Shown here one piece after another: positions 1 through 8,800 of a stretch of DNA of 50,767 nucleotides. How positions within the stretch are numbered: the first letter of the stretch is position 1; each line of letters begins with the position of its first letter. The position numbers and the translations under genes are program-made. Under the pieces are notes generated by a model. The model did not search any database. It saw only the letters and a list, made by a program, of their open reading frames with translations, and was not told where the DNA came from. Source of the DNA: a virus. The DNA is taken from positions 1 to 50,767 of the IMG/VR virus record IMGVR_UViG_3300031951_000241; one strand, 5' to 3'.

Positions 1-8
1 ACCCCGGC

Positions 9-1679
9 TTGAAACCGCCGGTGATACCGATTCCGGCGGGCAGCCCGCAACTGACCCAGTTCCAGAGGGAGGAACTGAAATCCCTCCAGAACGAGTTGCG
101 GGAGCGGAAGGTCGAGGCTCTGAAACTCTACCGGCCCAACCCGAACCAGGAAGCGTTCCACGCCTGCACGGCGAGTGAAGTCCTGGTCATCGGTGGGAAT
201 CGGTCTGGCAAGAGCCTCTGCACTTTTGTTGAGGATGCGAGGGCGGTAACTGGGCAAGACCCATATAACAAATACCCCAAGGAAAACGGCATCCTTGTTA
301 TTGTTGGAAAAGATTGGAAGCATCTAGGTTTGGTCTGCTACCCGCTTCTGATGAAAGAAGGGGCGTTCAAGATCATCAAGGACGCCGAGACGCAAGAGTG
401 GCGGGCCTTCGATCCTATTCTCGACAAGGATCGCCTCGCGGATGCCCGCCCCGCCCCGCCGCTCATTCCGCCGCGGTTCGTCAAGAAAGTCAGTTGGCTA
501 CTCAAGAGTGCCGGCTACTGCCAGAAGATTACATTGACCAACGGGTGGGAGATACATTTCTTCTCGTCCGAATCAGAACCTGTCCAGGGCTACCAATGTA
601 ACGTCGCCCATGTGGACGAGGACTTGGAGGATGAGCGTTGGATCGGCGAACTACAAGCGAGAATCGTTGACCGCCGGGGCCGCTTTCGGTGGTCGGCTAT
701 GCCGCATTCGACCAACAATGCCTTACTATCGCTGAAAGAACGGGCTGATGCTTGCGAGGCGGAACTAGGTGACAGGTCTTCGATTCGTCTGTTCCGCCTG
801 CGCTTTTTGGATAACCCTTATCTGAATCCCGAAGAGAAGGCCCTCTCCATCGCTCGATGGGCGGCATCGGGTGACGATGTATTGCGAATGCGGAGCGAGG
901 GCGACTTCACCGTGGATTCGGTGCTGGTCTACCCCAACTTCGATATGGCGATCCACGGGTTTGACCGGGCCGATTTGCCGGGCGGTCAGGTTCCTCCCGA
1001 TTGGTGCCGCTACGCCGTCATCGACCCAGGCCACGCCGTCACGGCCTGCCTCTTCCTGGCTGTTCCTCCAGAGGGCGACTTCTGGTTGGTCTATGACTCG
1101 CTATATCTGCGGCAAGCCAACGCCGTGATATTTGGCGAGCAGTTCGCCAAGAAGGTGGGCAATGACCACTTCTACGCATTCTTGATCGACGCCCACGGTG
1201 GCCGGCTCCGCGACATCGGCTCCGGCCGGCTGCCAGTGGAGCAATACACCGAGCAACTGACGAAGTGGAAGGTGCGATCCGAAGTCACTGGATCGTCATT
1301 CCTGGCCGGCTGCGATGACATCATCGCCCGCTGTGAAGCCACCAGGACGGCTCTCCATATCCGCCCAAGCGGGACGCCGACGATCCGCATCCTCCGCGGG
1401 GCTGCGACCGACCTGGAGAGGGAAATCAAGCGGTATCGCAAAATCACCAACTACATCAGCGGCGTGGCGGTTGTTACCGACAAGCCCAATACCCGCGGTG
1501 AAGTCCATGCTTGCCAGTGCCTCGAATACCTCGCGGCATACCGCCCCTCTTATCACAAGCCGCCCATCCGCGACCAAGTCGATCCTTGGTGGATCAAATG
1601 GATGGAAAAACGGAAAAAGCGACTAGGTGAGGATGGCCGGGCTTATGTTAATCTAGGCCCACAAGGAGGAATCAACTAA
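9..1679 (+). CDS. terL: terminase large subunit (DNA packaging motor)
   Basis: ATP-driven motor and nuclease that packages phage DNA into the prohead through the portal. The ATPase Walker A is GGNRSGKS at about residues 62-69 and the acidic Walker B is VDED near 202-205. The C-terminal RNase H-like nuclease half shows AVIDPGH (Asp339) and FLIDAHGG (Asp394). The length of 556 residues is normal for TerL. The start shown is a TTG only 9 bases into the window, so the true start may lie upstream and the gene may be 5'-truncated by the window edge. It overlaps the next gene by one base (TAATG), with an AGGAGG-like site before that ATG. The family call is firm; the start is uncertain. Confidence 0.93.
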   Translation: MKPPVIPIPAGSPQLTQFQREELKSLQNELRERKVEALKLYRPNPNQEAFHACTASEVLVIGGNRSGKSLCTFVEDARAVTGQDPYNKYPKENGILVIVGKDWKHLGLVCYPLLMKEGAFKIIKDAETQEWRAFDPILDKDRLADARPAPPLIPPRFVKKVSWLLKSAGYCQKITLTNGWEIHFFSSESEPVQGYQCNVAHVDEDLEDERWIGELQARIVDRRGRFRWSAMPHSTNNALLSLKERADACEAELGDRSSIRLFRLRFLDNPYLNPEEKALSIARWAASGDDVLRMRSEGDFTVDSVLVYPNFDMAIHGFDRADLPGGQVPPDWCRYAVIDPGHAVTACLFLAVPPEGDFWLVYDSLYLRQANAVIFGEQFAKKVGNDHFYAFLIDAHGGRLRDIGSGRLPVEQYTEQLTKWKVRSEVTGSSFLAGCDDIIARCEATRTALHIRPSGTPTIRILRGAATDLEREIKRYRKITNYISGVAVVTDKPNTRGEVHACQCLEYLAAYRPSYHKPPIRDQVDPWWIKWMEKRKKRLGEDGRAYVNLGPQGGIN

Positions 1680-1987
1680 TGCCAGATTTTGTAATGCCGA
1701 AACCCCGCCCAGGCGACTTGGTACTTTTCTCGCACGATATCAGCAACTTCTCCACTCCGGTGCTGGGGTGGGTGCAGGACGATCGTGGCGAGTCTGCGAT
1801 TAACCTTCTCGCGTTTTCGCTGGGTGGGTTCGTTTACAAAACCAGCGTCCACCACAAGGACGATCCTGCCCTTCTCGAAAACCCCGGCTGGCATGAGTTT
1901 GGTTGCTGGGATTACGCCCCTATCACGAAGCAACTCCAAGAACTAGCGAAGCATGGAAACCAGAACGCCAAGCCTGCCGGAAAGTAA
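1679..1987 (+). CDS. small protein between terminase and portal, unknown
   Basis: A 102-residue soluble protein that I do not recognise. It begins with a PKPRPGDLVLFSHD segment and is rich in Trp and aromatic residues; the wording (GDLVLFS, GWVQDDRG, GGFVYKTSVHHKDD) suggests a small beta-barrel. The start ATG overlaps the terminase stop by one base and has AGGAGGA about 8 bases upstream, so translation is well supported. It overlaps the portal start by 35 bases. Its position between packaging and portal genes suggests a role in packaging or head assembly, but it does not look like a helical small terminase subunit. Function is inference only. Confidence 0.75.
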   Translation: MPDFVMPKPRPGDLVLFSHDISNFSTPVLGWVQDDRGESAINLLAFSLGGFVYKTSVHHKDDPALLENPGWHEFGCWDYAPITKQLQELAKHGNQNAKPAGK

Positions 1988-3947
1988 CCCTCTCCGGCAA
2001 CTCGTTCGCACCTGGACTAAGAAGTTCGAGGCTGCGCTGAAATATAAGAAGCCATTTGCCGATGACGGCAAAGAGGCTGCGATGTTCTACGATTCCGACC
2101 ACAACTCCATGTGGTCGAACTCTTACTCCAGGGGTGAGAAGGGTTACAACACCAGCATTGCGCCGCCCGCATTCAGAATGCAGGTTAACAAGGTGTTTGA
2201 ACTCATCGACACCTTTGGAAGTGTCATTTATCACAGGAATCCGGTTCGCACTGTAACACTGACTCAACAGCCAGACCTCCCTGCCGAAGCGTATGGGCTT
2301 CCGCAGGATATGTCGATGATGGGGCCAGAGCAGCAAGAACTGATGGCTCTCGCCCAGCAAGACGCCGAGGGACGGATGAGCCGCGAAATCTCGCGGCAGT
2401 TGATCGAAGCCTACCTCAACTTCACGCCCGACCACCTGGACTTGAAGCGTCAGTCTCGCAAGATGGTTGACGAGGCGTTGATGAAGGGGATGGGTACGCT
2501 CTGGACTGAACTCGTTACGCTCGATGCCCCAGGCGAACCGGTGCGGGTTGTAGGCTCGTTTTACGATACGGTTGACAACTTACTAATCGACCCCGACTTC
2601 GACAACATGGACGATATGCAGTGGTGCGCTCGCCGCTGCATTCGCCCGCTCGAAGAGGTTGCCGCTCAGTTTCAGATTCCAGAGGGCGACCTGGAAAAGC
2701 ACCTGGACGGCAACGCCGAAATCAAGGCTGACAACGAGCCGCGGACGAACAAGCGCAAGCCCGGCCAGACCCAGCGGCTAGTCACCTATTACAAAGTGTG
2801 GTCGAAGTGTGGGTTGGGCGACCGATTCAAGGACGCCCCGAAAGAGTCGAAGGGGATTTTTGACGCGGTTGGTAAATACGTTTACCTCGTCATCTGCGAA
2901 GGGGTCGAGTACCCCTTGAATATGCCTCCCGCTGTAATGGAGGAAGAGGTCGATCCGCAGACCGGGCTGCCCCAGAGTCTCCTGGTACGGACGGCATGGC
3001 CCGTTCCGTACTACGTTGAACCGAACGGCTGGCCTTTCACCCCGCTGGCATTCCATACCAAACCCGGTTACGCATGGCCGATCAGCCATATCAAACCCGC
3101 AATCGGGGAGTTGCGAATGCTGAACTGGGGAATGAGTTTCCTCGCCAGCCGCGTTGCGACTTCGTGCGAAACCATCCTCGCCGTACAGAAGGCCGCCGAC
3201 CAGGAACTCAAGGATCAACTCCTCGCGCCCAGTGAGGGAGGATTCAAGGTAGTCGAGTTGGCGGAACTGCTAGGCCGGCGGATTGAGGACGTTATTAGCG
3301 TTTTCAGAATGCCGGAAGTCACGAAAGACTTGTGGGACATTCTCACCGCGGTGGCCGAACAGTTCGCGATTCGCACCGGCCTGACAGAGTTGGTGCAGGG
3401 CTACACACGTTCCATGTTCCGATCGGCCGCCGAGGCGACGATCAAGCAGGAGAACGTGAGTATCAGACCCGACAACATGGCGAACGAGTTGGAAAATGCT
3501 ATGTCCGCTCTGTCGCGTCGCGAGGCTCTCGCCGCCCGCTGGTTGCTCGAATCTGGTGACGTTGCCAGCATTCTTGGGCCGATGGGTGCCATTGCATGGG
3601 AAAGGCACGTTGCGAAACGCGACCTCGCATCCCTCTCCCGCGACTTCTTATTCCGCGTCGAGGCTGGCAGCGCGAGGAAACCCAACAAGGCAAGCCGCGT
3701 CGAGCAAATGACACTCGCCGTGCAGACGCTCGCCCCGATCCTTGCACCGCTGGCTTCGAGCGGACTTGTCCAGCCCTTCAATAGCCTCATCTCTGATTGG
3801 GCTACTTCGCTCGATATCAATGCCGACCCCTACCTCATCCCTCCCCCGCCGGCCGCGCCGCCCGGTCTGCCCACCCCTCCCGCAGAGCCGGGCCAGGACG
3901 CGCCGGTGGGGGAGGTTGAACAACTACCGCCGGAGTTAGCCGGGTGA
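1953..3947 (+). CDS. portal protein (head-to-tail connector)
   Basis: Predicted to form the dodecameric ring at the capsid vertex through which DNA passes. It is 664 residues long, within the range of podoviral portals. It has the composition of a portal: long amphipathic helices, many Trp/Tyr, an acidic N-terminal half with PDFDNMDDMQWCARR near residue 210, and a Gln/Glu-rich helical zone. The C-terminus is a proline-rich tail (PPPPAAPPGLPTPP) ending near residue 660. It follows terminase, the usual order. The start ATG lies inside the upstream gene, with a weak ribosome site. Portal families diverge strongly, so the call rests on position, size and texture rather than on a sharp motif. Confidence 0.8.
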   Translation: METRTPSLPESNPLRQLVRTWTKKFEAALKYKKPFADDGKEAAMFYDSDHNSMWSNSYSRGEKGYNTSIAPPAFRMQVNKVFELIDTFGSVIYHRNPVRTVTLTQQPDLPAEAYGLPQDMSMMGPEQQELMALAQQDAEGRMSREISRQLIEAYLNFTPDHLDLKRQSRKMVDEALMKGMGTLWTELVTLDAPGEPVRVVGSFYDTVDNLLIDPDFDNMDDMQWCARRCIRPLEEVAAQFQIPEGDLEKHLDGNAEIKADNEPRTNKRKPGQTQRLVTYYKVWSKCGLGDRFKDAPKESKGIFDAVGKYVYLVICEGVEYPLNMPPAVMEEEVDPQTGLPQSLLVRTAWPVPYYVEPNGWPFTPLAFHTKPGYAWPISHIKPAIGELRMLNWGMSFLASRVATSCETILAVQKAADQELKDQLLAPSEGGFKVVELAELLGRRIEDVISVFRMPEVTKDLWDILTAVAEQFAIRTGLTELVQGYTRSMFRSAAEATIKQENVSIRPDNMANELENAMSALSRREALAARWLLESGDVASILGPMGAIAWERHVAKRDLASLSRDFLFRVEAGSARKPNKASRVEQMTLAVQTLAPILAPLASSGLVQPFNSLISDWATSLDINADPYLIPPPPAAPPGLPTPPAEPGQDAPVGEVEQLPPELAG

Positions 3948-4441
3948 GCAAGTCCGAGAGTAAGCGGCGATCAAACCTCTGGACGCGATACCGACTGACC
4001 ACCCGGCAATGGGAGAAACTTCAACATGATTGCGGCGGCCTTTGCCAGATATGCGGCCAGCCTGGGCAGTGCGTCGATCATTGCCACGCCAGTAATAACA
4101 TTCGCGGGTGGCTGTGCCGACGTTGCAACTACGGCCTTGCAATATTTGGCGACTCGCTGAAAGAACTTTCCAAGGCCGTTGACTACTTGGTGAAATATGA
4201 GCGTCGTGCCAAGCGAAATCCGAATCCTGGGAGCCGAAGCGGTTGCCACGTTCGAGAGATTGTCATCGGAGTACGGGGAAAAGTGGGCCGCAATGGTGGT
4301 GCTGCAACAGCCCCCAGGTCTGCGCGGAACCGACCGGACGCTGATGGAGCGGCGTTACAACGGGGAGTGGCTGAACGACATGGCACCAGATATGGCGTCA
4401 AGGATCGTCAGGGAAGCAAAGGCCGCCGGAATCTCGATTAG
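3944..4441 (+). CDS. recombination endonuclease VII-like HNH nuclease
   Basis: Resembles T4 endonuclease VII, which resolves branched DNA before packaging. Two zinc-binding pairs are visible, CQIC (Cys34, Cys37) and CRRC (Cys58, Cys61). Between them lies DHCH (Asp45, His46), and Asn62 follows, matching the beta-beta-alpha metal site of the family. The domain ends near residue 84. The GTG start overlaps the portal stop (GTGA). The frame stays open for about 80 more residues that are basic and low in structure and lie over the next gene in another frame, so the last half may be read-through without function, or a lost stop. It sits next to the portal, where a packaging-linked resolvase makes sense. 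Confidence 0.85.
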   Translation: MSKSESKRRSNLWTRYRLTTRQWEKLQHDCGGLCQICGQPGQCVDHCHASNNIRGWLCRRCNYGLAIFGDSLKELSKAVDYLVKYERRAKRNPNPGSRSGCHVREIVIGVRGKVGRNGGAATAPRSARNRPDADGAALQRGVAERHGTRYGVKDRQGSKGRRNLD

Positions 4442-4739
4442 CGGGAAGTATTACTGTTCGAGCCTCGCGGACGGGCGGGCGCACCGCGATCCGGCTGCCT
4501 GGATCGACTCGGCCGCGGACATAAAAAAGGTGGCCGCAGAGCGAAATCTCAACGTCACTGGAGCCGTCACGCACAAGCGGGTGGAGTTGCCGCCGACCCC
4601 GTCAGTGCCGATCGGAGCGCAGGCGATGAAGAGGCTCTCGGCTATTGAGCGAAAGCGTCACCCCGGCAAAAAGGCTGGCGAGATTCGAGAACTCGTCATC
4701 GACAAATACGCCCCAACCTGGAAACGAACGAGCAAGTAA
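4197..4739 (+). CDS. unknown protein downstream of endonuclease VII-like gene
   Basis: A 180-residue protein with no family I recognise. It is mostly helical, with an acidic-aromatic N-terminal third (LSSEYGEKWAAMVVLQQPPG) and a basic C-terminus ending KRTSK. One segment, YNGEWLNDMAPDMASRIVREAKAAGI, suggests a small helical DNA- or protein-binding domain. The stop TAA touches the ATG of the next gene, so the two are likely co-translated. The start lies 245 bases inside the upstream nuclease frame with only a GGTGA as ribosome site. Position between portal and adaptor would suit a head protein, yet it has no capsid-fold features that I can see. Confidence 0.72.
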   Translation: MSVVPSEIRILGAEAVATFERLSSEYGEKWAAMVVLQQPPGLRGTDRTLMERRYNGEWLNDMAPDMASRIVREAKAAGISISGKYYCSSLADGRAHRDPAAWIDSAADIKKVAAERNLNVTGAVTHKRVELPPTPSVPIGAQAMKRLSAIERKRHPGKKAGEIRELVIDKYAPTWKRTSK

Positions 4740-5882
4740 ATGTTCTGCGCCCAAGACGTTGTTTACCACCTATTGACCACCACGGGCGGCGGCGCGCAGG
4801 ACGGCGAGCATCACGCCATCCGCGGTGCCGTCCTCCACGGCGTCCGCGAGGTACTCCAGGTTCGCGATTGGCTCTGGCACACCAAGACGGGAAGCATCAC
4901 GACCAACGAGGTTACAACCACCGTTACCTCAACGGGGATTGTCGCCGGGCAATACACCATCACGGTTGCAAACGCCACGGGGTTCGAGGTTGGGCGGCTC
5001 GTCTACGTTGACCCCGGCTACTTCGACCTTGCTATTCGGGTTGTCTCGAAGGCCGGCAACGTCATCACGGTGGATCGCCCCGCCTCGACCTCGAAGGCGG
5101 CAGCCACGCCAGTGACGGTCAGGTGCCAGACGTTCTACGATTTGCCGCTGGAACTCAAGGACATCGACGCGCTGGTCAGCAATGTCGTTGGCACGCTGCA
5201 CTGCTTCCTGTCGCCGCAGGAGTGGCAGCGGCTGGAAATCAACACGCGGGGGGCGGGAGAGCCGTACTACTACACCATAATGCGGTCAGATACTGCACCA
5301 GATCGCTACCAGATTCGATTCGTTGGCGTTCCGATCGGTGGCACGGTGCTGCACTACACCTACCGCTATCGGCCGTCAGACATTCGGCTGATGGGCTATG
5401 AGCAGATTTGCCGCCAAGGGACTGTGTCCGTAAACGGCACCGCAGTCACAGGAACAGGCACCGACTTCCCGACTCAATGCGTTGGTAGCGTGATTCGATT
5501 TGGGTCAGCCACCGCCGATGCCGACCCCCTCGGATCGCTGACGGCGTACCAGCAAGAGCGGCTCATCGCAGCCCGGTCTGCCACGAACGCCCTGACGCTT
5601 GCCGACTCCGGCACCACAGTGGCAGGCGTCAAGTACGCCATTTCTGACCTCATCGACTGTTCGCCGCAGATGTATACGGCAATCCTGTCCGCGGCGGAAA
5701 TGTGGTACGCCAGGTTGGCCGGCCGCAGTGCGAAGGACGCCGTCGCTCTCTTCAACCGTGATTTGCGATTGGCGATGGAAGCCGACGTTGTCTCGCCAAT
5801 GTCTGGCCGCCCGCGGCATCTCGACTTCCCGACCTTCCGCTCTATGGGCTGGAAGTCTGCACAACTACCGGACACCCTATGA
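4740..5882 (+). CDS. putative head-tail adaptor / tail-tube-type structural protein
   Basis: A 380-residue protein whose first 45 residues contain AIRGAVLHGVREVLQVRDWLWH, the helical RDW signature I associate with head-completion adaptors after the portal. Two beta-rich inserts follow: TITVANATGFEVGRLVYV near 70-90 and a TVSVNGTAVTGTGTDFP module near 225-240. The second is typical of phage structural proteins. The C-terminal helix (AEMWYARLAGRSAKDAVALFNRDLRLAME) again looks like the adaptor core. It starts directly after the previous stop codon and overlaps the nozzle-like gene by four bases. Role: joining portal to tail nozzle. The family assignment is by pattern, not by search. Confidence 0.68.
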   Translation: MFCAQDVVYHLLTTTGGGAQDGEHHAIRGAVLHGVREVLQVRDWLWHTKTGSITTNEVTTTVTSTGIVAGQYTITVANATGFEVGRLVYVDPGYFDLAIRVVSKAGNVITVDRPASTSKAAATPVTVRCQTFYDLPLELKDIDALVSNVVGTLHCFLSPQEWQRLEINTRGAGEPYYYTIMRSDTAPDRYQIRFVGVPIGGTVLHYTYRYRPSDIRLMGYEQICRQGTVSVNGTAVTGTGTDFPTQCVGSVIRFGSATADADPLGSLTAYQQERLIAARSATNALTLADSGTTVAGVKYAISDLIDCSPQMYTAILSAAEMWYARLAGRSAKDAVALFNRDLRLAMEADVVSPMSGRPRHLDFPTFRSMGWKSAQLPDTL

Positions 5883-8800
5883 ACATTGAGAAGTGGGTTG
5901 GCTTAGTCACGGCAGCCTCGCCGTATTCGGTTCCTCCCGGTGGTGCCGTCGATCAGAACAACCTCCAGGTGCGAAAGCCTGGGCAGTTGACCCCACGGCC
6001 TGGAATGTCCCTGGTCTACCAAGGCACTGCCGGGGCGATGCTGTCGCTCTACCGGGCAACGGACGGCAAGAGTGCCAACGATCGCCTCATTTCGTGTCGC
6101 CTCACCTTCGGCGACGGTGCTTCCACGAATCAGTATGTGACTCTCGAACACCTCACCTACTCCGGCTCGTCCTGGTCAAACAGCGAGATTTTCAAGACGG
6201 CAGGCACGAAAGAGACTCGCCCGTCCATCTGCCAGGATCGGTTTGGGCATATCTACGCCTTCTTCGGCGGCGGCATCACGCCGCAGACGTTCCGCTACGA
6301 AATCAGCGACAAGTCGATTGACTTCGGGATGCCGGCCCCGACTGTCGCACCGTCTGTGTCTCCAGTTGGTGACGGGTGGTTCATCGAGCGGGTAGACGTT
6401 CTTAGCAGCGGAACGTCCTACTACACCCCTCCGGTCATCACGGTGAGCGATGGCAATCCCGACCGCAACGCTTCCCTGCGGGCAGTGGTGCAAGCCGGGG
6501 CGATCGTCGCCATCGACGTTGTTGACGGTGGCTCGAACTTCCGATCGGTGCCAACCCTCACGGTCAGCAACGAACAAATCGGGACGGGCTTCTTCGCCGT
6601 CGGCACGGTTGTGGTTGACCCTGCGGTCTATGGCTACAAGGAATCAACCGCTCCCACGACCTACAACGCTGGGTCTGGCGCGACAATCACTAACGGCACG
6701 CTCACCACAACGCACCAGTACGGCGTGTCGGCAAGCGGCAGTGTCACCATTGCGTACCGTGAGGCTATTGGTGGCGACGTTAAGAGGGCGTTGACTACCT
6801 TCAACGAAGTCACCGGTAGATACACTGCCCTCGTCCCGCTAACGGCGGTTGCTCCAGCCGCTGGGAAAGACGCATACGCCAAGATCGAGTTTTCCGCGGC
6901 CTCGTCGGCGTACAAGGTGGGGGCCGCATATCCATCCTGGGCGTCGTTCCAGACTCCCGACAACCGTGTGTCAACGACCCTGTCTGGGGCGGCGGCTTAT
7001 TATCAGTCGAAGCGGGTGAACTGGGATACCTCCGGTACTGGTGGGGCAGGATCGTACTACTCCAACACGGCATCGCCAGCGGATGATGGCATCGCCGGCC
7101 GGTTTACTTATTGGGGTACTGCGAATAAAGATGCTTTTTGGGGTCTGGGATTCAGCCCCAACACATGGCGTTTTGCAAAGAGCCAAGTCAGGATCAAGGG
7201 TATTACGCCTGACGATTGGCTGGGCAACAACAAGACCATCCAGAACTGGGGAGCGTATTACTTCCCCGACTACTCCAGCGTCTCTTACAAGATGCTGATC
7301 GGCCCATGCAATGCCGCCTCGATGGCGAATGAAGCGAACTGGCAGACATTCTCGTCTCCCGTTCAGTTCGTCACCGTCAGCAACGTGAAGTACCCGTACA
7401 TCGACGTTCCGCTTCGTCCCACGAAAAAGGATGACGGCTCATCGTATTCGCAGTCCAACAAGACGGTGTTTCCGACCGTCCGCGTGTATTTGTCCTATTG
7501 CCCAGACACCTGGCTCGTCAATAACACCGCACCAGCATCTAACCAGAACGACTACAACAAAAGGTGGCCTCCCCATAGCGGGCAAGACCGCCTCGCCACC
7601 GCAAGCGGAAACTTCGAGTCGCTCCATAGCAATAACCAGGACACCTATACGCGGTGGTACGCGGAGGGATTCGCCGTTGGCTTTTTGACACCGCGGCCAA
7701 TCACAGACTTCCGAGCATCGCCTCTCGACCCAACTGTTAACCTCGCCTCCCTAACGTGCCAGATGGTCAACCCTGGTTCGCAGATGGAGGCCGGCACGGC
7801 GTTCGCCATCCGCTTCGAGCAATACAACGCATACGATTACCAGATTGAGGAAATCGGGCGATCGACCGCATGGACTGCGTCAGGCCCGGCAGAGTCGCAG
7901 AAATACCGGAACTACGGCGGCGGCTCGCGTCGCTCGTCATTCGGCTCGACCTACACCGATTTCTACTTCCAAGCCAATGCCGCAGACACCGCTGGTAGTG
8001 CCGCCGCCTTCTTGACTCCCGGCACGATTTTCGGCCCGCCGACCGTAACCGTGTTTGGGTCTGGGTGGACGGCTGCCAACCAGATGTCGCAAGTCTATTT
8101 CCCGACGAGAAGCGTCTCGGCTGCCGCATCCAATCCGGCAAGTTGGACAAGTGGTGCAAACGATCAGCGACGCTACGACTTCGCCACCGAAGTAATCGTG
8201 CCGGCAAGTCCGCAAAAAACCATCGGCACTCTCGAACTTATTAGCGGCGGCCAGAACTACCACCGTGAACCGACGATCCTGTTCCGCGGTGGTGGCGGAT
8301 ATGGGTTGAAGGTTCAGTCCACGCAAGAGGGTGGCAAAATCAAGAGCCTCGCCATCATCGACGGTGGCGACGGTTTCAGCGGCTCAACGTCTCTCTACAC
8401 CGACGTTCAGCCGGCGAAGTTGATGCCGATCCTCCGCGGCACCATGCGCGGGAAATATAGGTGTGCCTACCGGCTCGCGGACTACAGCGAAACGGCGATC
8501 GTTCCAGCCAACATCACGACGGTTCGAGGCTCGACCACCGCAACGCTTTCGTTCGTGGACTCGGCAAACACCGCGACATACCTTGCCAAGATTAAGCCTG
8601 GGATGCAGTTGACCTGGAGAGGCAACGCCCCATTCAATCTGTTCGTAACGTCACTCGCGAACCAGACGCTCATCAACGTGCCGACGCTTGATGGCATCTC
8701 TGTCGGAACGTCAATCACCGACTTCCCGTCAGGAACATTAGGTGCCGGCGGCCGATTCGTCGCCAGCCTTATTCAGCCAGCGACAACGACGGCCGCGGCG

